From contig JAWPMO010000001.1 in assembly GCA_033344875.1 (NCBI GenBank), forward strand, positions 2,877,595 through 2,941,594: 64,000 nt of DNA. The letters are read 5' to 3'. Made by a program: the position numbers and the translations under genes. Below the pieces are notes generated by a model. That model worked only from the letters and a program-made list of their open reading frames with translations. It was not told where the DNA came from and did not search any database. Numbering within the stretch: the first letter of the stretch is position 1; every line of letters starts with the position of its first letter. Below are positions 46,624 to 54,615 of the stretch, piece by piece. The DNA comes from Ilumatobacteraceae bacterium (lineage in GTDB: Bacteria; Actinomycetota; Acidimicrobiia; Acidimicrobiales; Ilumatobacteraceae).

Positions 46624-48615
46624 ATGAGTGACGCCGGCGATCCGCTCCAGGCGGGCGGGGAGGGAACGAGCGGCGAGGTCGAGGTGCTGCTGCCCGCCGC
46701 CGTCCTCTGGGACATGGACGGGACGCTCGTCGACACCGAGCCGTACTGGTTCGCATCCGAGCGCGACCTCGTCGACCGGTACGGGCACGGCGACTGGCCC
46801 GACCACCACGCGCACGCGATGGTCGGGTTCGACCTGCTCGACGCGGCGGCGTACCTGCAGGAGCACGGCGGTGTCGATCTGCCGGCCGAGGAGATCGTCG
46901 AGCGGTTGCTCGACGGTGTGATCGCCCGCCTGCACCGCAAGATCCCGTGGCGGCCCGGCGCCCGCGAGCTGTTGGCCGATCTGAACGAGGCGGGCGTGCC
47001 GTGTGCGCTCGTGACGATGTCGTGGCGACGGTTCGCCGACCCGGTCCTGGCGGCGCTGCCGCCGCGGTCGTTCGTCGCCTCGATCACCGGCGACGAAGTG
47101 CCGCGCGGCCGCGGCAAACCGCACCCCGACCCGTACCTGCTCGGCGCCGAGGCGTGCGGTCTCGCACCCGAGGACTGCCTCGCGATCGAGGACTCCCCGA
47201 CCGGCATCCGTTCGGCCCTCGCGGCAGGTTGCCGAGTGATCGGCGTACCGAACGTCAAGGCTCTGGCTCGTGAACCGGGCCTGACGATCGTCGAGTCGCT
47301 CGACGATCTGCGACTCCGCGATCTCGCCGAGATCATGTCGGCACCCGCCGAGCCGACGCCACGCACCTTGCCGTTCGACCTCGACCGACGCCGGCTCGCC
47401 GTCATCCTCGGTGCGGTGGCGGTGCTCGTGCTGGCGAGCGTCTGGCTCCTGAACCGGGGCGACGACGGACCCGAGCCGATCGCGCTCCCGCCCGGCGCGA
47501 TCCCGGTCGACGTGTGGGCGCCGTACTGGACGCTCGACGAGACGCTGCCCGAGGCCGAACTGCGGTTGGCCGACGTTCGCGAAGCCTCGCCGTTCTGGTT
47601 CGGGGCGCGCGGGGTCGACCGGATCGTGGTCGACGAGAACGCGTCGGCCGAGCGAACCGCCGAGTTCATCGACCGCATCGATGCCGCGCCGGCGCTGTTC
47701 GTCCCGTCGATCCGCGACGAGATGCCCGCCGGCGAGATGGCGGCGATCCTCGCCGACCCGGTCACCCGGCAGCAGCACATCGACACGATCATGGCGTTCG
47801 CCCGCGACCTCGACGTCGACGGCATCGACCTCGACTACGAGCAGTTCGCGTTCGCCGACGGGCGCGACTCCTGGGCGACGACCCGGCCGGACTGGGTCGC
47901 GTTCGTCACCGAACTCGCCGAGGAACTGCACGCCGACGACCTGACGCTGACCGTGAGCATTCCACCGGTGTGGGGTCTCGCACCTGATGTGATCGAAGAG
48001 GCGGCGACCGGGGGCGACGACGACTCGTCGACGACGGTGCCGATCGACACGGCGAGCGGCTACTGGGTCTACGACCACGGCGCGATCGCCGAGGTGGTCG
48101 ACGCGATCCGGATCATGACGTACGACTACTCGGTCGCCGAGCCGGGCCCGATCGCTCCGATCTGGTGGATCGCCGACGCGGTCGCGAGCACGTCGGCGGT
48201 CGTGCCGGAGGAGTTCCACGACAAGCTCGTACTCGGTGTGGCGTCGTACGGATCGAACTGGGTCGTCACCACGCTCGGCGACTGCCCGGCGAACGCGGAG
48301 GGGAAGACGAACGTGACCGCCAGGTCGGTGTTCGAGCTCGCCGACCTGCGTGGCGGCGCCCCGCTGTTCGATCCGGTCACCGCCGAGTGGTCGTTCGCGT
48401 ATGCCCTCACGGTCGAGGACGACACGGCGTCGTGCGTGCAGAACCGCCAGGTGCACTGGGTCGACGCCGAGGGCGGGGCGGCCCGCGCCGAGATCGCCCG
48501 ACGGGCCGGCTGGGGCGGCGTGGCGCTGTGGGCGCTCGGCTACGAGGACGACGACGTGTGGCAGGCGATCCTGTCGGCGAGCCGCGATCCGCTGACTGCG
48601 GAACCCGCCCCCTGA
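46624..48615 (+). CDS. fusion of HAD-family phosphatase, membrane helix and GH18-like domain
   Basis: One uninterrupted 663-residue frame combines two domains rarely joined. Residues 1-240 form a HAD-IA phosphatase with AVLWDMDGTLVDTEPYW (motif I), VTMSWRRFAD (motif II) and GKPHPDPYLLGAEACGLAPEDCLAIEDSPTGIRSA (motifs III and IV). Residues about 257-276 are a membrane helix (LAVILGAVAVLVLASVWLL). Residues 285-655 resemble glycoside hydrolase 18: VDVWAPYWT, DLDVDGIDLDYEQF carrying the catalytic Glu of the DxxDxDxE motif, and IRIMTYDYS. The layout implies a cytoplasmic phosphatase and an exported chitinase-like domain. A sequencing error that removed a stop between two genes is possible. Confidence 0.8.
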   Translation: MSDAGDPLQAGGEGTSGEVEVLLPAAVLWDMDGTLVDTEPYWFASERDLVDRYGHGDWPDHHAHAMVGFDLLDAAAYLQEHGGVDLPAEEIVERLLDGVIARLHRKIPWRPGARELLADLNEAGVPCALVTMSWRRFADPVLAALPPRSFVASITGDEVPRGRGKPHPDPYLLGAEACGLAPEDCLAIEDSPTGIRSALAAGCRVIGVPNVKALAREPGLTIVESLDDLRLRDLAEIMSAPAEPTPRTLPFDLDRRRLAVILGAVAVLVLASVWLLNRGDDGPEPIALPPGAIPVDVWAPYWTLDETLPEAELRLADVREASPFWFGARGVDRIVVDENASAERTAEFIDRIDAAPALFVPSIRDEMPAGEMAAILADPVTRQQHIDTIMAFARDLDVDGIDLDYEQFAFADGRDSWATTRPDWVAFVTELAEELHADDLTLTVSIPPVWGLAPDVIEEAATGGDDDSSTTVPIDTASGYWVYDHGAIAEVVDAIRIMTYDYSVAEPGPIAPIWWIADAVASTSAVVPEEFHDKLVLGVASYGSNWVVTTLGDCPANAEGKTNVTARSVFELADLRGGAPLFDPVTAEWSFAYALTVEDDTASCVQNRQVHWVDAEGGAARAEIARRAGWGGVALWALGYEDDDVWQAILSASRDPLTAEPAP

Positions 48616-48675
48616 GCCGCGAAAGTTTCACGAAACGCCCCGGTGCCGGCGGCGAACCGCTGCGAGACTGCGCTC

Positions 48676-49542
48676 ATGCGCCGCCGAGGGACGATCATGC
48701 TGATGGGAGCGACGCTCGCCCTCGCAGCGTGTGGATCGACCGAGGGCGACACGCCCACCGCCGCCGAACCGGCGACGATCACGGCGGGGACGACGGCGCC
48801 GTCGACCGCCACCGAACCGGGCGATGCAGGCGATCCCGGCGAGGCGACCCCCAACGCGACCGATCCCGACACCGACCCGGCCGGCACCGACCCGACCGAC
48901 ACCGACCCGGCCGCGACCGACCCCGGCACCGACCCGGGCGGCACCACGGGGAGCACCGGGGCTGCACCTGACACCGACTCGGGTGCCGCACCGGCGACCA
49001 GCGCACCCACCACTCCGCCGCCCACCGAGCCCCGGGCCGAGGATGGCTGTTCGCCCGACAACTCGCCGACCGAGACCGACGTGGCCGACGGACCCGTCCC
49101 GTCGATCGAGGTACGGGCCGCGTCGGCCGGCAACACGCTGCCCGATCTGGCGGTCCGCCGCGTCAACTGCGGCGGCGGATGGGTCAATCTCAAGAACGAG
49201 GTGCCCGCCGACCTGCCACTGCTCGTCTGGTTCTGGGCGCCGCATTGACCGGTGTGCCGGGCCGAGGCGCCCGACGTCGAGCAGTTCGCTCGAGCACACG
49301 CCGACGAGGTCCGAGTGATCGGGCTGGGCACGCAGGACAGTGGCGGCGAAGCCGCTGAGTTCGTCCGCGACTACCTCACGTATTCGTTCCCGATGTACTG
49401 GGACGAGACGTACGAGTCGTGGTCCGCATTCGGCATCACCGGTCAGCCGGCGGCCGTGATGCTGTCGGCCGACGGCGAGGTCGTCGCCGAGTGGCGGGGC
49501 GTGTTCCCCGAGGACGAGGTCCTCGCACTCGCACGAGGCTGA
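48676..49542 (+). CDS. thioredoxin-fold lipoprotein, predicted selenoprotein with UxxC (in-frame TGA at 49246-49248)
   Basis: Reading through the TGA gives a 288-residue lipoprotein. It has a signal peptide with lipobox LAAC (about residues 16-19), then an extended Asp/Thr/Pro-rich region of about 115 residues that could span the wall. A TlpA/MPT53-like thioredoxin domain follows. Around the TGA the sequence is LVWFWAPH-Sec-PVCRAEAPDVEQF, so Sec191 takes the place of the first Cys of the CxxC motif. Downstream come VIGLGTQDSGGEAAEF and the cis-Pro segment GITGQPAAVML. Known relatives drive disulfide exchange outside the membrane. The domain after the TGA is intact and similar to its neighbour, so this is not decay. 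It may regulate redox of the nearby pilins (inference). Confidence 0.9.
49256..49275 (+). promoter_or_regulatory. candidate SECIS hairpin of the first UxxC lipoprotein gene
   Basis: CGGGC (49258-49262) pairs with GCCCG (49269-49273) around the six-base loop CGAGGC; with one C-A mismatch the stem extends to 49256-49275. The loop begins 15 bases after the TGA and has G in its second position. The same loop and inner stem are found in the paralogue at 50974. Coding constraints also act here, so the evidence is moderate. Confidence 0.55.
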
Positions 49543-49600
49543 ACCGCACCAACGTGCGGCGGGCCGTGCCGCGGGTCAGCCGCCGAGGCCAGCTGCCAGA

Positions 49601-49771
49601 TCAGCCGCCGAGGTCGTCGAGCACGGGGATCGGCGGCGCGTCGTCGCCGTAGATGTACGACCGGAATCCGATGTAGCCGGCGACGCTGACGATCACGGCA
49701 AGCACGACGCTGATCGTGAACACGCGCGACCGGTTCGAGCGACCTCGTGGTGTTGGCGCCGGTCCTGACAT
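49601..49771 (-). CDS. small single-helix membrane protein of the prepilin cassette
   Basis: A 56-residue product: basic N-terminus (PTPRGRSNRSR), one helix VFTISVVLAVIVSVAGYIGFRSYIYG and a short acidic tail. The helix end (AGYIGFRSYIYGDD) resembles the helix ends of the proteins at 53111, 54616 and 55977 (such as AAGWFGYQAYQDQQ), so these may be a family of pilin-associated membrane proteins. It is the third gene behind the prepilin at 50003-50434. Function unknown. Confidence 0.65.
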   Translation of the reverse strand: MSGPAPTPRGRSNRSRVFTISVVLAVIVSVAGYIGFRSYIYGDDAPPIPVLDDLGG

Positions 49772-49775
49772 CGGC

Positions 49776-50009
49776 TCAGGCGGCGACGTCGGCGTACGGG
49801 GCCGGATCGAAGTGGATCGGTCCGGAGGCGACCAGACGGTGCCAGACCGGCGACACGGTGGTCTCGGGGGTGTGGGCGTCGGCGGCGGTGTCACGATCGG
49901 TGAGGACCAGTGCCCGCAGTGCCGGCTGCTCGAGCAGATCTCGGATCGCGAGCGGGTCGTCCCCGGCGGGAACCGGGGTGAGGCGGCGGCGCTTGAAGAA
50001 TTTCAGCAT
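49776..50009 (-). CDS. small protein of the prepilin cassette, unknown function
   Basis: A 77-residue product starting MLKFFKRRRLTPVPAGDDPLAIRDLLEQPALRALVLTD, with no membrane helix. Its ATG lies inside the end of the prepilin gene (7-base overlap), and a GAAGGGAAC ribosome-binding site precedes it, so it is translationally coupled to the prepilin. The next small gene starts four bases after its stop. No family was recognised; it might be a cytoplasmic partner of the pilin. Confidence 0.6.
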   Translation of the reverse strand: MLKFFKRRRLTPVPAGDDPLAIRDLLEQPALRALVLTDRDTAADAHTPETTVSPVWHRLVASGPIHFDPAPYADVAA

Positions 50010-50434
50010 GGTGAGTTCCCTTCGGGGGTGGCGGCGCCCGTGGCGTCCAGGTCGTGGTAGGTGCTGACGTCGCGGAGGAATCCGGCGGCGACGAGCGTCT
50101 GCTCGAAACGGTCGTGGTCGGTGCCGGTGGCGGGGAGGCTCGAGCTGCGGGTCTCGGCGAAGTAGCTCTCGGCCGCGACGGCGAGGCTGCGATGGTCGGT
50201 ACCGCAACTCGATGTCGAGGCTTCGGCCCGCATCCCGCTGATGGCGAACACGACGGCCAGGGCGAGGATGCCGAGGATCAGGATGACGAGCAGGATCTCG
50301 ACGAGCGTCCAACCGCCGTCGTGGTCGCGCTGCGTGGTCAGGCTCGCGGTCGTGGCCGTGGCGGTGTGGGCGGGGGCGAACTCGAGGGTGTCCTCGGTCG
50401 CTGGTTCGGTGGTGGGGTGCATCGTGTGGCTCAT
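50003..50434 (-). CDS. type IV prepilin-like protein 1 (GspG/PilA-like)
   Basis: The 143-residue product has a long hydrophilic leader (about 40 residues) ending GG, then the prepilin motif WTLVEILLVILILGILALAVVFAISG with the conserved Glu at +5. Cleavage is expected after the second Gly. The mature part contains exactly two Cys, one soon after the N-terminal helix (TSSCGTD) and one at the C-terminal end (GNSPC), which could form a disulfide. DHRSLAVAAESYFAE is the typical conserved segment of this group. It faces away from the second selenoprotein gene (divergent, 229 bases). Confidence 0.88.
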   Translation of the reverse strand: MSHTMHPTTEPATEDTLEFAPAHTATATTASLTTQRDHDGGWTLVEILLVILILGILALAVVFAISGMRAEASTSSCGTDHRSLAVAAESYFAETRSSSLPATGTDHDRFEQTLVAAGFLRDVSTYHDLDATGAATPEGNSPC

Positions 50435-50663
50435 CGCGGTGGTCGTGGGAACGGGGTGTTTCCCGTCATTCGAGTTTGCAGGAACTTGACGCACTTGTGG
50501 TTCAAGAGGCGCCGAAGGTTTCTGAACTCCGTCAACAGCCCGCACCGGTGGATTCACGAAGCGTGGCCGAACTTGACGAGTTCCAGACGAACGGCGAGGT
50601 CGGCGGCGTCGCGGGTGGTTTCCCGTCGGGAATACCGGTCGACGTCGACAGGGTTCCGGCGCC

Positions 50664-51269
50664 ATGCAGACACGAGCGGTGACCTCTCGGATCGTCGCGG
50701 CCGCGGTCGCCGGGGGCCTCACGCTCGCGGCATGCGGTGGCGGCAACGACCCGGCGTCGGTCGGTGCCGACGGGGCCGCCGTCACCGTGCCCGCTCCCGC
50801 CGACGGGCCGATCCCACAGCTTCCCGTCACCCCCGAGGCGGCCGCCGGCAGCCCACTCCCCGAGATCACCGTGCGTCGGATCAACGGCGAGGGTGGGTTC
50901 GTCCAGCTCAAGAACGCGTTGCCGTCCGATCGGCCGCTGCTCGTCTGGTTCTGGGCCCCGCATTGACCGTTCTGTCGGGCCGAGGCGCCCGACGTCGAGC
51001 AGTTCGCTCGAGAACACGGTGATGTGGTCGAGGTGATCGGGCTCGGCACGCAGGACAGCGCCGAGGAGGCGGCCGAGTTCGTGGAGCGCGGCGGCACCCA
51101 CAGCTTCCCGATGTACTGGGACGAGACGTTCGAGTCCTGGGAGGCGTTCGGTATCGCCAGTCAACCGGCCGCTGCGCTGCTCGCTCCCGACGGCGAGTTG
51201 CTCGCCGGGTGGTTGGGTGCGTTCGACCAGGACGAGGTGTTGCGGATCGCGGCCGAACTGGCCGGCTGA
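50664..51269 (+). CDS. thioredoxin-fold lipoprotein, predicted selenoprotein with UxxC, paralogue of 48676 (in-frame TGA at 50964-50966)
   Basis: Reading through the TGA gives a 201-residue lipoprotein. Its signal ends in lipobox LAAC, then a short linker (about 50 residues, much shorter than in the paralogue) and the same thioredoxin-like domain. The key region is LVWFWAPH-Sec-PFCRAEAPDVEQF, Sec101 replacing the first Cys of CxxC, followed by VIGLGTQDSAEEAAEF, FPMYWDETFESWEAFGI and the cis-Pro QPAAALL. Sec recoding at the same place as in the paralogue makes chance stop codons unlikely. Predicted to act outside the membrane. Gene order suggests that the pair arose by duplication around the prepilin cassette. 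Confidence 0.9.
50974..50993 (+). promoter_or_regulatory. candidate SECIS hairpin of the second UxxC lipoprotein gene
   Basis: GTCGGGC (50974-50980) pairs perfectly with GCCCGAC (50987-50993) around the loop CGAGGC. The stem starts 7 bases and the loop 15 bases after the TGA. The longer perfect stem makes it the better of the two paralogous candidates. Confidence 0.6.
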
Positions 51270-51331
51270 CGACGGGCCGACGCCCGCGTGACCACCTGCG
51301 GTCACCGGTCGAGGTGACACACTGGCTGACG

Positions 51332-52918
51332 ATGAGCTCGTCGGAATACAAGGCCGCGATCGACATCGGGACGAACTCGATGCACCTCGTGGTGGCCCGT
51401 CTGGCCGATCACGGCGGTTTCGAGATGCTCACCACCGAGAAGGAGATGGTGCGGCTCGGGGCCGGTGGCGGCGAGATGAAGTCGCTGGCGCCCGACGCCA
51501 TCGAGCGAAGCCTGGTCACGCTCGCCCGTATGAAGCAGGTCGCCGGCAGTTTCGGCGACGTGGAGATCGCGGCCGTCGCGACGAGCGCCGTGCGCGAAGC
51601 GAAGAACCGCGACAAGTTCCTCGTGCGGGCCCGCGACGACGTCGGGGTGCCGGTCGAGGTGATCAGCGGGTTCGAAGAGGCCCGGCTGATCCACCTCGGG
51701 GTCCTCCAGGCACTCCCCGTGTTCGACCAGCGGTTGCTCGTGGTCGACATCGGTGGCGGGAGCACCGAGTTCTGCGTCGGCAAGGGCGAGCAGGTGATCG
51801 AGGCCCGCAGCATGAAGCTCGGCGCGATCCGGCTCACGCAGCGCTTCTTCGCCGGCGTGACCGACGCCGATCATGACGGGTCGGTCGGCCGCAAGGCGGT
51901 GAAGGAGTGTCGCAAGTACGTGCGGTCCGCGCTCGCACCGGTGGCGCACGAACTCGGCGGGCATCAGCCGGAGGTCACGGTCGGCAGTTCGGGCACGGCG
52001 TCGACCCTGGCCGCCATGGCGCTCGCCCGACGTGGGGAGAAGCCGCGTCAGCTGAACGGGACCTCGTTCACCGCCGGCGAGTTGCGGGAGCTGGTCGACG
52101 AGTTGACGTCGCGCACGACCGAGCAGCGACTCTCACTGGCAGGACTCGACGCGAAGCGCGTCGACATCATCGTCGCCGGCGCACTGCTGCTCGACGAGAT
52201 CTTCCGGGCGTTCTCGATCGAGGAGATGGTGATCTCCGACTACGCGCTGCGTGAAGGTGTGCTGTTCGACCGGTTCGGCGGCGACGCCGGGCGTGAGCTG
52301 AGCGGGCTGCGGGCGACCAACGTGCGCCGGCTGTCGCAGCAGCTCGACCCCGACCCGTCCCACGCCGAGCACACGGCACGTCTGGCGACCGAGCTGTTCG
52401 ACCGCACGGCGACGCTGCACGGGCTCGACGATCACGCCCGTGAGCTCCTCGAGGCGGCGGCGATCGTGCACAACGTCGGGCTGTTCATCAGCCATTCGAG
52501 CCACCACAAGCACTCGTACTACGTCGTTCGCAACAGCGAGCAGCTGACCGGCTTCTCCGAACACGAAGTCGAGCTGATCGCCGTCGTCGCCCGGTATCAC
52601 CGCAAGAGCCGCCCGTCCGACAAACACCCCGAGTTCGCGGCGTTGTCGAAGTCCGACCAGCAACTGGTGCGGGTGTTGGCCGGGTTGCTGCGGGTGGCGA
52701 TCGGTCTCGACCGCCGTCACGCCGAGTCGGTGCGTTCGGTCCGGGTGTTCATCGACGACGAGCAGGTGCGGATCGAGCCGGTCGGCGCCCCTGATGCCGA
52801 CCTCGACGTGGAGATCTACGCGGCGCGGGAGCGGTCGATGCTCCTGGCCGAGGGGCTCGGTGTCGAGGTCATGATCGAACGTCCTGAGGCGATCGCCGCC
52901 GACACCCTGTCGTCCTGA
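51332..52918 (+). CDS. ppx: exopolyphosphatase / Ppx-GppA phosphatase family
   Basis: The 528-residue product has the ASKHA-type Ppx/GppA fold: AAIDIGTNSMHLVVARL at the start, AAVATSAVREAKNRDKFL, the second phosphate loop LVVDIGGGSTEFCVG (about residues 140-154) and TVGSSGTASTLAAMA. A C-terminal HD-like helical domain contains HNVGLFISHSSHHKHSYYVV and ARYHRKSRPSDKHPEF. Known members hydrolyse polyphosphate or pppGpp. The length fits the long, two-domain class. It follows the second selenoprotein gene by 62 bases. Confidence 0.92.
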   Translation: MSSSEYKAAIDIGTNSMHLVVARLADHGGFEMLTTEKEMVRLGAGGGEMKSLAPDAIERSLVTLARMKQVAGSFGDVEIAAVATSAVREAKNRDKFLVRARDDVGVPVEVISGFEEARLIHLGVLQALPVFDQRLLVVDIGGGSTEFCVGKGEQVIEARSMKLGAIRLTQRFFAGVTDADHDGSVGRKAVKECRKYVRSALAPVAHELGGHQPEVTVGSSGTASTLAAMALARRGEKPRQLNGTSFTAGELRELVDELTSRTTEQRLSLAGLDAKRVDIIVAGALLLDEIFRAFSIEEMVISDYALREGVLFDRFGGDAGRELSGLRATNVRRLSQQLDPDPSHAEHTARLATELFDRTATLHGLDDHARELLEAAAIVHNVGLFISHSSHHKHSYYVVRNSEQLTGFSEHEVELIAVVARYHRKSRPSDKHPEFAALSKSDQQLVRVLAGLLRVAIGLDRRHAESVRSVRVFIDDEQVRIEPVGAPDADLDVEIYAARERSMLLAEGLGVEVMIERPEAIAADTLSS

Positions 52919-52921
52919 ACC

Positions 52922-53037
52922 GTGTCGCGACCTCGCGGCCACAGCGCCCAGAACCGCGACACAGCCCCCCAACCCGCACCCGGCCGCCGGTGCCGTGTCG
53001 CGGACTTGGGGGTGTGGGGCACACCTCCGCGACACGG
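52922..53037 (+). repeat. array F of GTGTCGCG-N25-CGCGACAC elements (2 units)
   Basis: Two intact units start at 52922 and 52995, 73 bases apart, each with exactly 25 bases between the arms. They lie between the convergent ppx and the membrane-protein gene at 53111; the gap holds nothing else recognised. Confidence 0.9.
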
Positions 53038-53110
53038 GTGGGTGGTCATGACGCAGGGGGCTGGTGCTGGTCGCCGAGGTTCATCACGGCGGGCTGGTCA
53101 CCGAGCGGGC

Positions 53111-54532
53111 TCAGGGTGCGTCGACCCATGTTCCTTCCCCGAACTCCAGGCGCGCTGATTCGTCCGAGTAACCGCCCATCACATAGACGACCCGGAGGTC
53201 TTCCTGCGGCGAGATCACCGACGCCATCTCGACGATTCCTTGTTCGGTTATTCCGAAGACGATCGCCGTCTCGTTGTCGAACGGTTCGAACTCGTACTCG
53301 CTCAGGTCCTCGACCGTCCGCTGCTGCAGGGGACCGGCGTCCATGGCCTCGGCGAGCTGGACCTGTTCGGTCCCCGGCTCGATCAGATCGATGTGGGCAC
53401 CGGATGCGGTGGCCCACAAACTTCTCCATTCCAGATACGAATCGGGATCAGCCGCTCGGAACCCAGCGACGTCGAGGAAGTAGCTGTAGTGCGTGACCGG
53501 AGTGCCGTCGACGCCGATCTCACCACTCGCACTCTCCACGAGGAGCGTCGCGAACGGGCGTGCGGTACGTGGGAAGACATCGAACTCACCGAGCATCCCG
53601 GCGAGCGGCGTGTCCGGCCCGGGCTCGACACTGAGCGGGCTGCGTCGGACCCGCCGTGACACACCGTCGGGTCCGATCGAGTACCGCCACGCTCCGTCGA
53701 ACGAGACGAGGCTGGTGTCTCCGGACGCCGAGTCGTGGGCCACGCCGTAGTAGCTGTCGCGCTCGGTGTCGTAGGTGACGTCGAAGTCACGGAACGTCGC
53801 ACCGGTGGCCGCTCCGTCGTACTGCCTGACGTAGTAGGTGATCGTCCGGTAGTCAGGCCGCCGAGCGACTCGAGGCGGCGGCAGCGGCTCAGGCGAGAAG
53901 GGTCCCTCGATCGTCTTCGGCGGAAGCACCTGGGTCAGGTCTCGTGCGTCGTCGATCGCGCCGAGCAGGCCGCCGGCGCTGGATCGTGCGGTGTTGTTCA
54001 GATCGCCCATCGCTTCGACGATCTCTTGTTGTTCGCCGAGCGGGGTGAGCGCCGCGATCGCCGATTCGGCGCCCGAGTCCTCGTCGGCGGCCTCCGCAGC
54101 TGCGGCGGCACGTTCGGCGGCGTCACGATCCTGCTGGTCCTGGTAGGCCTGGTAGCCGAACCAGCCGGCGGCGGCGAGGCCGCCGACGAGCACGACGGCG
54201 AGGGCACGGCCGAACAGCAGGTTGAGACGACGCTTCCGGCGGGCCTTCGCCCGGAGTCGTTGGGCGGCCTCACGATTGGCTTCGCTGCCGGTGGGCAGCG
54301 CGCCGTAGGCGGGATTGGTCGCGTAGTGCTTCTGCGAGTCGACCATCGCCTTGGCGTCGAAGGGCGCCGGTTCGACCGGTGGCGGTTCGACGGGTGGGGC
54401 CGCGGGCACGAACGGCGCGTCCGAGGCGGGGGGTGTGGTCGGCTGCGCTGGACCCGTGCTGACGGGCTGCGCCGCGGGGAGGTATGGCGCCTCGTCGTGG
54501 TCGGCACCATCCCGTTCGGTTGGTGTGGTCAT
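53111..54532 (-). CDS. single-helix membrane protein, paralogue of 54616-55914, unknown function
   Basis: The 473-residue product has a Pro/Ala-rich cytoplasmic N-terminus, the segment FDAKAMVDSQKHYATNPAYGALPTGSEANREAAQRLRAKARRKRR, one membrane helix ALAVVLVGGLAAAGWFGYQAYQ (about residues 109-130), a short Ala/Glu-rich coil and a large exported domain of alternating strands with many Tyr and Asp. No known domain was recognised. It shares order and several motifs with the next gene (54616-55914). The nearby prepilin genes suggest a part in a pilus or secretion system. Confidence 0.7.
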   Translation of the reverse strand: MTTPTERDGADHDEAPYLPAAQPVSTGPAQPTTPPASDAPFVPAAPPVEPPPVEPAPFDAKAMVDSQKHYATNPAYGALPTGSEANREAAQRLRAKARRKRRLNLLFGRALAVVLVGGLAAAGWFGYQAYQDQQDRDAAERAAAAAEAADEDSGAESAIAALTPLGEQQEIVEAMGDLNNTARSSAGGLLGAIDDARDLTQVLPPKTIEGPFSPEPLPPPRVARRPDYRTITYYVRQYDGAATGATFRDFDVTYDTERDSYYGVAHDSASGDTSLVSFDGAWRYSIGPDGVSRRVRRSPLSVEPGPDTPLAGMLGEFDVFPRTARPFATLLVESASGEIGVDGTPVTHYSYFLDVAGFRAADPDSYLEWRSLWATASGAHIDLIEPGTEQVQLAEAMDAGPLQQRTVEDLSEYEFEPFDNETAIVFGITEQGIVEMASVISPQEDLRVVYVMGGYSDESARLEFGEGTWVDAP

Positions 54533-54615
54533 TGCACGACCAGTCTCTCACGCGCGCCGGCGGGCCGACAGAGGCAGCCGGCGCGTGGGGATCGTCCACG
54601 GCGCGGTTGGCGTCG

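Noticed and set aside
45647-46627. Long open frames through array E as protein genes
   Set aside because: They stay open because the spacing is a multiple of three. Both strands and several frames give equally long, repetitive peptides without starts, ribosome-binding sites or known domains.
48643-49248. Reading the first UxxC gene as a short lipoprotein that ends at the TGA, with a separate gene behind it
   Set aside because: The thioredoxin domain continues in the same frame directly after the TGA, which replaces the catalytic Cys codon, and the same happens in the paralogue at 50664-51269. Selenocysteine explains both.
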